From Marinobacter sp. (GTDB lineage: Bacteria > Pseudomonadota > Gammaproteobacteria > Pseudomonadales > Oleiphilaceae), in assembly GCA_018402255.1 (NCBI GenBank), contig JAGYIS010000004.1:372001-436000 (forward strand): a stretch of 64,000 nt of DNA. Reading direction: 5' to 3'. Each line of letters starts with the position of its first letter. The first letter of the stretch is position 1. The notes under the pieces are model-generated. The model worked only from the letters and a program-made list of their open reading frames with translations. It was not told the DNA's origin and searched no databases. Shown here piece by piece: positions 37,475 to 46,063 of the stretch. The translations under genes and the position numbers were made by a program.

Positions 37475-38035
37475 CTATGGGCAGACTAGGTCTCGCCCTT
37501 GGGCGTCTTCTGCTACACCGCTTCCGTCGGTATCTTTCGCCAATATTGGCCGGCCGCCCATATTAATCCTAATCTGAAAGGCATTGCCTTCGTTCCCATC
37601 ATCCGGACACCACAGAAGGTGGCCTATGCTCGACCTCGCCATTCCAGTTGGTCTGAACCCGAAGTGATTTCTTATTCCTGTTCGGCCGTACAAAAGGCCC
37701 TGTCCTGGTGCTTCAAGAACTCTCAGAATATCGGATGGGTCTGATAGTGCCCGTTTCCTGTCTGGGTCAGCAAAAATTGTAATCGGTTTGTTCCAGTCAC
37801 GCGAGCAGCGATTGGTGGCGTCGAGTGGACAGAGTGTCACATTGGTAGAACGCGTTATGGCCTGTGTTCTTGCGAAGCTGATGCCAGTAAGTAGATCGTT
37901 CAGTATGGTTTTTCGTTCTGTCAATTCAATCAGCTTACCGAATGAAGGCGCACCGATACCCAGTGCAATAGAAAGAATGGTGATTGCGAGCAAAAGCTCA
38001 ACCAGGGTCAGGCCCCGTTGTGGATGGGCAGTCAT
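37475..38035 (-). CDS. Second GspH/FimT-family pseudopilin
   Basis: A 186-residue pseudopilin on the opposite strand, tail-to-tail with pilE (7-nt gap). The prepilin site is HPQRG-LTLVELLLAITILSIALG, with Leu at +1 and Glu at +5. The segment LLTGISFARTQAITRSTNVT LCP is the GspH/FimT pattern, and three further Cys follow. It is only distantly similar to the protein at 30798, so it is not a simple duplicate. It stands alone between the minor pilin operon and pilR, on the pilR strand but with its own start region. Confidence 0.85.
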   Translation of the reverse strand: MTAHPQRGLTLVELLLAITILSIALGIGAPSFGKLIELTERKTILNDLLTGISFARTQAITRSTNVTLCPLDATNRCSRDWNKPITIFADPDRKRALSDPSDILRVLEAPGQGLLYGRTGIRNHFGFRPTGMARSSIGHLLWCPDDGNEGNAFQIRINMGGRPILAKDTDGSGVAEDAQGRDLVCP

Positions 38036-38092
38036 GGCTACGTCCTTGTGAATGATTATTAGGCCTTCGTCCTGAAGGCCACAAACAATTAT

Positions 38093-39472
38093 CTACTCCA
38101 TTCCCAACTTCTTCAACCGATACCGCAACGCCCGGAAGCTGATGCCTAGCCGTTTGGCCGCGGCCGTCTTGTTCCACCGGGTTGCCTCAAGTGCCTTCTC
38201 AATGGCTTGTCGTTCGATGCTCTCAAGATAGCCCTCAAGATCTATCTCTCCCTCGGGTACCCTGGTTTCTTGCGCATCATCGTTGTTCAGCATTGTGGGC
38301 GAAGAACTGCCAGGCACTGCGCCGCCACCCAGGTGCAAGTCGTGGGCATCAATCAGGTCCTCATCACAGAGCGTAAACGCTCGCTCCAGAATATTCTCCA
38401 GCTCTCGCACGTTGCCGGGAAAGTCATAATCCTGAAGGCGCGTGATGGCGGCTTCGGTTAGCCTGGCTGGGTCGCATTCATATTCCTGTGCGATTCTTCG
38501 AAGGATGTGGTCGGCTAATAACGGAATGTCACCCGCCCGTTCCCGCAGTGGCGGAACTGCCAGTTCAATGACATTAATCCGATAGAACAAATCCTGGCGG
38601 AAGCTGCCGTCTTGCACCAATTCCGGTAGATTTTTATGGGTAGCGCTGAGCACCCGGATGTCGACCGGGATTTCTTTGGTATCGCCCACCGGACGAACAG
38701 CTTTCTCCTGAATTGCTCTCAGCAGTTTTACCTGCATGGCCAGGGGCAGGTCGGCCACTTCGTCCAGGAACAGCGTGCCACCGTCGGCACTGCGGAACAG
38801 GCCGTCCTTGTTCTCCACGGCGCCGGTAAAGCTGCCTTTTTTGTGGCCGAAGAACTCGCTCTCCATCAATTCTGAGGGTATGGCGCCACAGTTAACCGCA
38901 ACAAAAGAGCCCTCAGCTCGAGGACCTTGCAGGTGGATCATTCGGGCGACGAGTTCTTTACCACTACCCGATTCACCACTGATAAAAACAGGCGCCTGGC
39001 TGCGGGCCAGTTTGCGGGTTTGGTTGCGGAGCTTGCGGAGTTCCGGGGATTCACCCAGCAGCAGGCCCGGTTCGTCGGTTTCAACAGCGCTCTGACTGTC
39101 GGATTTTGATAATTTCAGGGCGCTGTTCACCAGCTCCCGTAGTCGGGGCAGTTCTACCGGTTTGGAGACGAAATCAAAGGCACCTGCCTTGAGTGACTCG
39201 ATGGCGGTATCCATGCTGCCATACGCGGTGATGACCGCGACCGGTGTGCAAGGCGTGTTTTGTTGAATCCAGTGCACCAGTTCGATGCCGTTGCCATCGG
39301 GCAGGTTCATGTCGGTCAGACACAGCTGCGGTTTGTGCTGTTCCAGTAGTGCCCTGGCCGTGGTCAGATCAGGTGCTGTATAGGTGGTGATACCCATGCG
39401 GGTCAGAGTGATTTCCAGCAAATCCCGGATATCCGGCTCGTCATCAACAATCAGCGCTGTTTGAGTAGTCAT
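38093..39472 (-). CDS. pilR: Sigma-54-dependent response regulator PilR
   Basis: NtrC-type activator of pilin transcription, 459 residues. The receiver domain (1-120) has the phosphorylation site D54 in LCLTDMNLPDGNG. The AAA+ domain has Walker A GESGSGKE, the sigma-54 contact loop as GSFTGA (the consensus is GAFTGA) and Walker B GGTLFLDEVADL. The C-terminal Fis-type helix-turn-helix is WNKTAAAKRLGISFRALRYR. It is transcribed after pilS with a 54-nt gap. Confidence 0.96.
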   Translation of the reverse strand: MTTQTALIVDDEPDIRDLLEITLTRMGITTYTAPDLTTARALLEQHKPQLCLTDMNLPDGNGIELVHWIQQNTPCTPVAVITAYGSMDTAIESLKAGAFDFVSKPVELPRLRELVNSALKLSKSDSQSAVETDEPGLLLGESPELRKLRNQTRKLARSQAPVFISGESGSGKELVARMIHLQGPRAEGSFVAVNCGAIPSELMESEFFGHKKGSFTGAVENKDGLFRSADGGTLFLDEVADLPLAMQVKLLRAIQEKAVRPVGDTKEIPVDIRVLSATHKNLPELVQDGSFRQDLFYRINVIELAVPPLRERAGDIPLLADHILRRIAQEYECDPARLTEAAITRLQDYDFPGNVRELENILERAFTLCDEDLIDAHDLHLGGGAVPGSSSPTMLNNDDAQETRVPEGEIDLEGYLESIERQAIEKALEATRWNKTAAAKRLGISFRALRYRLKKLGME

Positions 39473-39526
39473 TATCAGTCTTCGGTTCCCTGTTGAATTG
39501 CAAACGCCCGATGGCCCGTATTGTGT

Positions 39527-41173
39527 CTATATCATTCGCCCCGGGTGGGCGAAGGTAATGCGAAAGCGACAGCCCGGTTGCTCGTCTTCAACCAACGACA
39601 GGTGCGCCTGGTTGGCTTCGCACAGCTCCCGGGCCAGATACAGACCCAGCCCGGTACCGCTTTTATCGGTGGTGAAAAACGGCTCGAACACCGAGTTGCG
39701 ATTTTCCGGTGTGATGCCCGGGCCAAAATCCCGCACATCCACGTAGGCTCGTTCGCCATCTGCGGTGGCGCCTACCATTAATTGTATCCTGTTTTGCCCG
39801 GTCTGCTGTTTGCTGTAGCGCAAACCATTGTCACACAGGTTAACCATGACCTGTTCGATCTGGCTTTTGTCGAAGCGGGCAGGGGGGATATCCTTGTCGG
39901 CCACCAGTTCGATGACTGCTTCCGTGCCATCATCCTGAGTTTGCTGGAATTCGCTCTGGAATTCTGCCAGCCAGTCTTTCACATCGACCTGCTCGGAATT
40001 GGCCGCCCTGCGCCGGGACAGCTCAAGCACGTTTTCGATAATGCCGTTTACCCGTTTTGAATGCCGGCGAATGATGTCGAGCATCTTCCGGTCACCCTGA
40101 TCCAGATTGGGGGATTCTTCCATCAGCTGGGCCGCGTGGCTGATCGCCCCCAGCGGATTGCGAATTTCGTGGGCAATGCCGGCGGTCAGTCGGCCCAGGG
40201 AGGCCAGCTTCATTTGCTGGGCCTGCTGAGTCACTTTGCTCATGTCTTCGATGAACACCAGTATCTGATCGCCCCGTTCCTGATCCAGTTGGGTGAAGTT
40301 GGCCTGCAGTAAAGGCGATGTCGAGGACGCCTGAAATGGCTCGATGCGCATGCCGGGGTTTTTTAACCAGGATTCGAGGCCATTTTTGAGAGGCCTTGGC
40401 AGAATTCGAGACTGGTAAGCTGGCGCTGCGTCATCAACGGCCGTCCCAAACAGCAGTTCTTCTGCGGCGGCATTGGCCAGCCGGACCTGGCCAAACCGGT
40501 CCAGCACCAGGATGCCGGTGCGCATGCGCTGGATAATTTGCTGGTTGATCTGTTCCAGTTCAACGATGCTTTTGGCTCGGCTGGATGCCAGCGCCTCGCT
40601 GCGAATCATCCGGCGGGAAATGCCTTGCAGGATAAACGCCGCGGCAAAGTAGAGAATGCCCAAAGAACCGGCGCGTACGATGTCATCCGCCGATTCACTG
40701 ATGGCGAGGGCTGCCCAGCCGGAAATTCCCAGGGAGCATATGGCCGCCAGGGCCGCATAAAAGGTGCCCATGCGGCTGGGGGTGAGAATGTTGCCAGCAG
40801 CAACGGACACGATGACCAGATTGGCTAAGCCATTGGTGATGCCGGTGCTGGCCAGCAACAACCCATGCATGATCAATATGTCTAGCAAGATGGACAGCGT
40901 GATATGCCGCTGTTTGGGCTGAAAGCCAGCCAGCATGACCAGGGCAATAAACCCATTGATCGCAAGATAAGAACCAACGCCGGCCTGATAGTAATCCAGC
41001 CACCGAAACTTGGCATCTGCAGTGATGGGGTCAACAAACAGCAGGCCCACTAACATCAGGCTGATGACCAGACGGTAGTGATTGTAGATGCGGAACAAGC
41101 GGGCCTGTTGACGCTGGGCTGGCTGGTCCAGCCCGGCGTATGGAGAGGGTGCTGTTGGTGAGTCTGCTGCCAT
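39527..41173 (-). CDS. pilS: Sensor histidine kinase PilS
   Basis: Membrane sensor partner of PilR, 548 residues from the ATG at 41173 (MAADSPTAPSPYAG); the frame is open 25 codons further. Six hydrophobic segments occupy about 35-190, a PAS domain about 205-315, and the phosphorylated His is H335 in GIAHEIRNPLGAI. The ATPase motifs are NLCDNGLRYS (N box), DFGPGI and GTGLGLYLAREL. In Pseudomonas PilS monitors PilA in the membrane; the major pilin gene is not in this window. Confidence 0.95.
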   Translation of the reverse strand: MAADSPTAPSPYAGLDQPAQRQQARLFRIYNHYRLVISLMLVGLLFVDPITADAKFRWLDYYQAGVGSYLAINGFIALVMLAGFQPKQRHITLSILLDILIMHGLLLASTGITNGLANLVIVSVAAGNILTPSRMGTFYAALAAICSLGISGWAALAISESADDIVRAGSLGILYFAAAFILQGISRRMIRSEALASSRAKSIVELEQINQQIIQRMRTGILVLDRFGQVRLANAAAEELLFGTAVDDAAPAYQSRILPRPLKNGLESWLKNPGMRIEPFQASSTSPLLQANFTQLDQERGDQILVFIEDMSKVTQQAQQMKLASLGRLTAGIAHEIRNPLGAISHAAQLMEESPNLDQGDRKMLDIIRRHSKRVNGIIENVLELSRRRAANSEQVDVKDWLAEFQSEFQQTQDDGTEAVIELVADKDIPPARFDKSQIEQVMVNLCDNGLRYSKQQTGQNRIQLMVGATADGERAYVDVRDFGPGITPENRNSVFEPFFTTDKSGTGLGLYLARELCEANQAHLSLVEDEQPGCRFRITFAHPGRMI

Positions 41174-41266
41174 GAGTCTGCTTATCTGCTGTGTGTCAGG
41201 AGAAATCCCGGTGCTTGCGGGGTTATAATAGCCTTTTAACGGCAACAAGTTACAGGAGCCTTGCGC

Positions 41267-42931
41267 ATGACGGTACCGGGTACAACCTCCGCAGAATCAG
41301 CCTCCGCCCGCAAACTGCGGGTGGTTATGGCCCAACTGGATTTTCTGGTGGGGGATATTCCGGGCAATACCGAGTTGATCATTGAGGCAACCCGTAAAGC
41401 CGAAAAGCAGCACCAGGCAGACCTGGTCGTGTTTCCGGAGCTGTGCCTGACCGGCTACCCCCCGGAGGACCTGTTGCTTCGGCCAAGCCTTGATCTGCGT
41501 GTAGACGAGGCGCTGCAGCGCCTGCGACAAGCGGACTTGTCCCCGACCATCGTAATTGGTGCTCCGCTCCGCTCTGAGGGTTTGCTTTATAACGCGGCCG
41601 TAGTGATTGAGGACGGGCAAACTCTGGGGGTGTACTTCAAACGTTGCCCACCCAACTACCAGGTATTCGATGAACGACGGTATTTTGCCGAAGGCCGCGA
41701 CAGTCTGGTTCTGGAGATCAAGGGTGTACCCGTGGGTATCACGGTGTGTGAGGATCTCTGGAAAGACGGCCCGCTGGAGGATGCGGCGGCCGCTGGCGCG
41801 CAGCTTATTCTCAACCTCAACGCATCGCCTTACGACATCGACAAGCAGGCTCGCCGCAAGGCCCTGCTGGAGCGCAAGTCATCGGAAAACCGGGTCAGTG
41901 TAGTGTATGTGAATCTGGTCGGCGGTCAGGATGAGCTGGTGTTCGACGGCGGGTCCATGGTGTATGACCACTCCGGCACTTTGGCGGTGGAGATACCCCA
42001 GTTTATCGATGGTCTGTTCCCGGTGGATTTCCTGTGCGAGCATCACTGCCAGCCGGTGTCTGCGCCCCTGCCAGAAGAGCCTTCGCTAGAGGCCAATGTC
42101 TACAATGCCCTGGTGACGGGTGTGCGGGACTATGTCAACAAGAATGGCTTCAAATCGGTGGTGCTGGGTTTGTCTGGCGGTATCGATTCGGCCGTCACCC
42201 TGGCGGTTGCGGTAGATGCACTGGGGAAAGAGCGGGTCCGGGCGGTGATGATGCCGTTTCGCTACACCTCCAGTGCCAGCCTCGAAGACGCGCAAGCCCA
42301 GGCCTCAGCGCTTGATGTCCACTACGACGTGTTCTCTATCGAGCCCATGTACGACACCTACATGGCCACGCTTGCGAAGCCTTTTGAGGGCACTCAGCCC
42401 GACACCACCGAAGAGAACCTGCAGGCGCGCCTCCGCGGTGTATTGTTGATGGCGCTGTCCAACAAGTTTGGGTCTCTGGTGTTGACCACGGGCAACAAGA
42501 GCGAGATGGCGGTTGGTTATTCCACGTTGTACGGTGATATGGCGGGTGGTTTCGATGTGCTCAAAGACGTGCCGAAAACACTGGTGTTCCGTTTGGCATG
42601 GCATCGCAACTCGCTCTCGCCGGTGATTCCTGAGCGAGTGATCACCCGACCGCCATCGGCGGAGCTGGCGCCGGACCAGAAAGACGAAGACAGTCTGCCA
42701 GGCTACGACATCCTTGATCAGATCCTGCATTTGTATGTGGAACGGGATTACAGTGCTGAAGCAATCGTTGCTGAAGGTTTTGACCGGGCCGATGTGGAGC
42801 GGGTTACCCGGTTGGTCGATATTAATGAATACAAGCGCCGGCAGGCGCCTATAGGCGTCAGGATTACCGAGAGAGGCTTTGGCAAGGATCGTCGTTATCC
42901 GATCACCAACGGCTGGAAAATCGGCTACTGA
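41267..42931 (+). CDS. nadE: Glutamine-dependent NAD+ synthetase
   Basis: Amidates nicotinate adenine dinucleotide to NAD+ using glutamine. The start is the ATG at 41267, 8 nt after AGGAG (41254-41258), giving 554 residues. The nitrilase-type glutaminase domain (1-260) has FPELCLTGYPPEDLL, the Lys in YFKRCPPNY and the catalytic Cys in GITVCEDLW. The synthetase domain follows with LGLSGGIDSAVTLA, TGNKSEMAVGYSTLYGD and a C-terminal KRRQAPIGVRIT. A TATAAT (41224-41229) lies 38 nt upstream without a clear -35. Divergent from pilS. Confidence 0.96.
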   Translation: MTVPGTTSAESASARKLRVVMAQLDFLVGDIPGNTELIIEATRKAEKQHQADLVVFPELCLTGYPPEDLLLRPSLDLRVDEALQRLRQADLSPTIVIGAPLRSEGLLYNAAVVIEDGQTLGVYFKRCPPNYQVFDERRYFAEGRDSLVLEIKGVPVGITVCEDLWKDGPLEDAAAAGAQLILNLNASPYDIDKQARRKALLERKSSENRVSVVYVNLVGGQDELVFDGGSMVYDHSGTLAVEIPQFIDGLFPVDFLCEHHCQPVSAPLPEEPSLEANVYNALVTGVRDYVNKNGFKSVVLGLSGGIDSAVTLAVAVDALGKERVRAVMMPFRYTSSASLEDAQAQASALDVHYDVFSIEPMYDTYMATLAKPFEGTQPDTTEENLQARLRGVLLMALSNKFGSLVLTTGNKSEMAVGYSTLYGDMAGGFDVLKDVPKTLVFRLAWHRNSLSPVIPERVITRPPSAELAPDQKDEDSLPGYDILDQILHLYVERDYSAEAIVAEGFDRADVERVTRLVDINEYKRRQAPIGVRITERGFGKDRRYPITNGWKIGY

Positions 42932-42950
42932 AGGGCCTGTCTGAACATAA

Positions 42951-42985
42951 AAAAAAGGCCGGATGATTAACTCATCCGGCCTTTT
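42951..42985. terminator. Bidirectional terminator between nadE and bamD
   Basis: A 14-bp stem (42953-42966 with 42972-42985) is flanked by A on the left and T on the right, serving the convergent nadE and bamD genes. Confidence 0.92.
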
Positions 42986-42998
42986 GTATGTCAGCCGT

Positions 42999-43832
42999 TT
43001 ACTCGTCGCCGATCAGACCAAAAGTCACTACATTGGTCAGTGATCGGTTCTGACGCTGCAGCCGGTCAGACTGGAACTCGCCATTCTCGTCAAACGCCGC
43101 GCTGTTCGGGAAGTTATGGCGCAGGGTGGCAATGGCGTCGCTGGAACCTTTTTTGATGTCCATAAAGCGGAAGGTATCGGCCAGTAAAATCAGGGCTTCT
43201 TCGACGGCGGGTGAGGACGGGTAGTTCTCGACGACATAGCGAGCCCGGTTATTGGCCGCAATGTAGGCCTCCCGTTTGATGTAGTAGCGTGCTGCATGCA
43301 GTTCCAGCTCGGCCATCCGGTTGCGCACGGCGATCATGCGCTGGCGGGCATCCGGCGCATACTCGCTGTCTGGAAAGCGGTTCAGTAGCTGAGAGAAATC
43401 CCGGAATGCCTGCAACTGCTCACCCGGGTTGCGAGAGGCGACATCAATGGCGAAATACCGAGCAGCGAGGCCAATGTCGAGGTTGTAGGAAGCCAGACCA
43501 CGCATATAAAGCGCGTAGTCCAGATTTTCACTCTGTGGATTCAAGCGCATGAATCGGTCGGCGGCCGCTCGGGAGCCTTCAAGGTCAAGATTCTGATAAC
43601 GGGCATAGATCAGATCGAGCTGAGCTTGCTCGGCGTAGCGTCCGAAAGGGTAATAGGTTTCCAGAGCATCCAGATTCTGTTCGGCTTCATTGAAGTTGCC
43701 GGAGTTCATGGCCTGGCGGGCATTCTCATAATAGGTTTCTTCCGGCAGCACTTCCGCTTCTTTCTGGGAGGCGCAGCCAGCAGCGAGCGCAATAATTGTG
43801 GAAAGTAGCAGTAATCGGACAACTGATCTCAT
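42999..43832 (-). CDS. bamD: Outer membrane protein assembly factor BamD
   Basis: Essential lipoprotein of the BAM complex that inserts beta-barrel proteins. The start is the ATG at 43832 (MRSVVRLLLLSTIIALAAGC); the frame is open to a TTG at 43856, which would precede the signal peptide. The lipobox is A-A-G-C20. The mature protein is built of five TPR-like repeats, starting EETYYENARQAMNSGNFNEA and ETYYPFGRYAEQAQLDL. At 277 residues it is somewhat longer than the ~245 of E. coli, mainly at the C-terminus (SAAFDENGEFQSDRLQRQ). Divergent from rluD. Confidence 0.95.
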   Translation of the reverse strand: MRSVVRLLLLSTIIALAAGCASQKEAEVLPEETYYENARQAMNSGNFNEAEQNLDALETYYPFGRYAEQAQLDLIYARYQNLDLEGSRAAADRFMRLNPQSENLDYALYMRGLASYNLDIGLAARYFAIDVASRNPGEQLQAFRDFSQLLNRFPDSEYAPDARQRMIAVRNRMAELELHAARYYIKREAYIAANNRARYVVENYPSSPAVEEALILLADTFRFMDIKKGSSDAIATLRHNFPNSAAFDENGEFQSDRLQRQNRSLTNVVTFGLIGDE

Positions 43833-44003
43833 GCCGGAATCCCGTATAATGGTCAAACTTTGAATCGATTGGCCATTGTAAAGGGTAAGGCTGCCTATGT
43901 GCAGTGTTTACCGGATGATCGTGGCACAATCTGACTGAAACGTAACATCGCCACCCCTGTGGTGGCATGGATCGCTCTCATGAAACTGGCGAAACGAGGC
44001 TGA

Positions 44004-44981
44004 ATGTCTTCCGATAACCGAATAACTGGCCGTTACAAGATTCCTCCCGAACTCAGCGACAAGCGCCTGGACCAGGCTGCTGCGGAGCTGATTCCTGAGC
44101 ATTCCCGCTCACGGCTGCAGTCCTGGATCAAGAACGGCGCTCTGACGGTTAACGGAGTAACCCGCAAACCCAGAGACAAGGTCATCCTGGATGACGTGCT
44201 GGATCTGGATGCAGAGCCGGAAGTACAGGTGACCTGGCAGGCCGAACCCATCACGCTGGACATCGTTTACCAGGACGAGCACTTGCTGGTTATCAACAAG
44301 CCCGCGGGCCTGGTGGTGCACCCCGCTGCAGGGCATGCCGATGGTACCTTGGTAAACGCGTTGCTTAACGTCGCCCCGGAAGTGGAGAACCTGCCACGGG
44401 CGGGCATTGTTCACCGGCTGGATAAAGACACCTCCGGCATTATGGTTGTCGCGCGTAGCCTGATTGCCCACACCTCCCTGGTGGACCAGTTGCAAACACG
44501 CACCATGGGCCGGGAGTATGAAGCGGTGGTGGTCGGCTCCCTAACCGGTGGAGCTACGGTCGAGGCACCCATTGGCAGGCATCCACAAGACCGCAAGCGC
44601 ATGGCGGTGGTGTCCTCTGGCAAGCCGGCGGTTACCCACTATCGACTGATTGAACGGTTTGCGGCCCATACTCATATTCATTGCAAGCTCGAGAGTGGCC
44701 GAACCCATCAGATCCGCGTTCACATGACCCACGTACGCCACCCGTTGGTGGGCGATCCGGTCTACGGTGGCCGCCTGCGCCTGCCGAAAGGCACCACTGA
44801 GGAGCTCCGCCAGGCATTGGCGGCTTTTCATCGCCAGGCGCTGCACGCACGAAAACTCACTTTACAGCACCCGGAAACCGGAGAAACCCTGAGCTGGGAA
44901 GTGCCATTACCAGAAGACATGGTCCAGCTCATCGACGCCTTGAGAAAGCACGTCAAAGATCTGGAAGACAATGATTTCTGA
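44004..44981 (+). CDS. rluD: 23S rRNA pseudouridine synthase RluD
   Basis: Makes the three pseudouridines 1911, 1915 and 1917 in helix 69 of 23S rRNA. The N-terminal S4 domain (about 18-75, KRLDQAAAEL...SWIKNGALTVNG) is followed by the catalytic domain, with D140 in GIVHRLDKDTSG and the LESGRTHQIRVHM segment. The 325-residue length is normal. It overlaps pgeF by 11 nt, the usual bamD/rluD/pgeF/clpB neighbourhood. Confidence 0.96.
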   Translation: MSSDNRITGRYKIPPELSDKRLDQAAAELIPEHSRSRLQSWIKNGALTVNGVTRKPRDKVILDDVLDLDAEPEVQVTWQAEPITLDIVYQDEHLLVINKPAGLVVHPAAGHADGTLVNALLNVAPEVENLPRAGIVHRLDKDTSGIMVVARSLIAHTSLVDQLQTRTMGREYEAVVVGSLTGGATVEAPIGRHPQDRKRMAVVSSGKPAVTHYRLIERFAAHTHIHCKLESGRTHQIRVHMTHVRHPLVGDPVYGGRLRLPKGTTEELRQALAAFHRQALHARKLTLQHPETGETLSWEVPLPEDMVQLIDALRKHVKDLEDNDF

Positions 44982-45731
44982 GCAGGACGTTCTCAGACCT
45001 GTCTGGCAAGCGCCCAGCCACATCAAGGCGTTATGCAGCACCCGCAAAGGCGGTTCAAGCCAGTCACCCTGGCAAAGCCTGAACCTCGGGAATCATGTGG
45101 GCGACAACCCCGAACAGGTCACTGAAAACCGTCAGCGACTGGCCAATATCGCCAGCTTGTCCGTCGCCAGCATCGGCTGGCTGAACCAGATCCACGGTAC
45201 GGATGTGGTGGAATTGACCCCAGCCAACGTCAGCGCCGTAACTACCGGCGATGCCAGTTACACCCGCCATCCAGGCATCGCCTGCGCCATCCTCACCGCC
45301 GACTGTCTGCCCGTCATCCTCACCGATGCCGAAGGTTCCGTGGTTGGCGCAGCCCACGCCGGCTGGCGCAGCCTGTGTGGCGGCGTGCTCGAAAACCTGA
45401 TCACCGCCATGGCCGTGCCTCCGTCCAATCTACGAGCCTGGCTGGGCCCCGCCATCGGCCCCGACAACTTCGAAGTAGGCCCGGAAGTCCGGGGGCTTTT
45501 GTGGAACAAAATCCGGAAGCGATCAAAGCGTTCACCCAAGCCGGCGCCCGTCCTGGCCATTTCATGGCGCACATCGACCAGTTGGCGACTCAGCGCCTGA
45601 ACAAAGCCGGAGTCCTGTCGGTTTCTGGTGGCGGCCTCTGCACAGTTACCGACAAAGACAGGTTCTATTCCTACCGAAGGGATGGCCAGACTGGGCGTAT
45701 GGCAACGCTGGTTTGGATGGCACCTCGATAA
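44971..45731 (+). CDS. pgeF: Multicopper-type polyphenol oxidase/purine nucleoside phosphorylase family protein PgeF (YfiH), frameshifted
   Basis: YfiH/LACC1-family enzyme linked to peptidoglycan editing in E. coli and to purine nucleoside phosphorolysis. The frame from 44971 carries CSTRKGGSS, WLNQIHGTDVV, ILTADCLPVILTD and GAAHAGWRSL, then loses phase after NFEVGPEVRG. One extra base in the G run 45491-45495 (or the T run 45497-45500) restores AFVEQNPEAIKAFTQAG, then HFMAHIDQLATQRL and a stop at 45731, about 253 residues in total. The zinc-ligand region is intact in both parts. Probably a base-call error. Confidence 0.9.
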
Positions 45732-45787
45732 CTGATTCCCCCGATTAGAGCGAATACGACTCCAGCTCAAACTCAAACTGATCGGGG

Positions 45788-45891
45788 CCGAGGCGAGAAA
45801 CGCTGTCCAGAACTGTCTGCAGCAGGGATGCTGCAGTCAAGCCTACATGGACGTATTTACGGCGTGTTCTGGACAGCGTTTCTCGCCTCGG
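45788..45891 (-). repeat. Nested palindromic element, copy 3
   Basis: Perfect 26-nt arms (45788-45813 and 45866-45891) enclose a 52-nt core, closely similar on the minus strand to copy 2 (acgccgtaaatac start, ctgcagca-tccc-tgctgcag inner hairpin). The arms are unrelated in sequence to those of copies 1 and 2, apart from a weak t-ccag/t-cagg similarity next to the core. It lies between pgeF and clpB. Confidence 0.88.
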
Positions 45892-45959
45892 ACCTCTCCC
45901 CAGTGTCCACGTCCACAACTGACGCCCGTCAAATTTCTGACGATTTCACCGTTGGCCAG

Positions 45960-45986
45960 CTTGAAGTCCCTCAAGATGCCCCTACA
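45960..45986 (+). promoter_or_regulatory. Heat-shock (sigma-32 type) promoter of clpB
   Basis: CTTGAAG (45960-45966), a 12-nt spacer and CCCCTACA (45979-45986) closely follow the sigma-32 consensus CTTGAAA-N11-15-CCCCATNT. It lies 77 nt before clpB, a known RpoH-regulon gene. Confidence 0.75.
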
Positions 45987-46063
45987 TTGAATAACAACGT
46001 AATCAGAATACCCGCGCCACCGAGGCAAGCCCGGTATTCGAAGAAATTCGGGGAACAGAAGAC

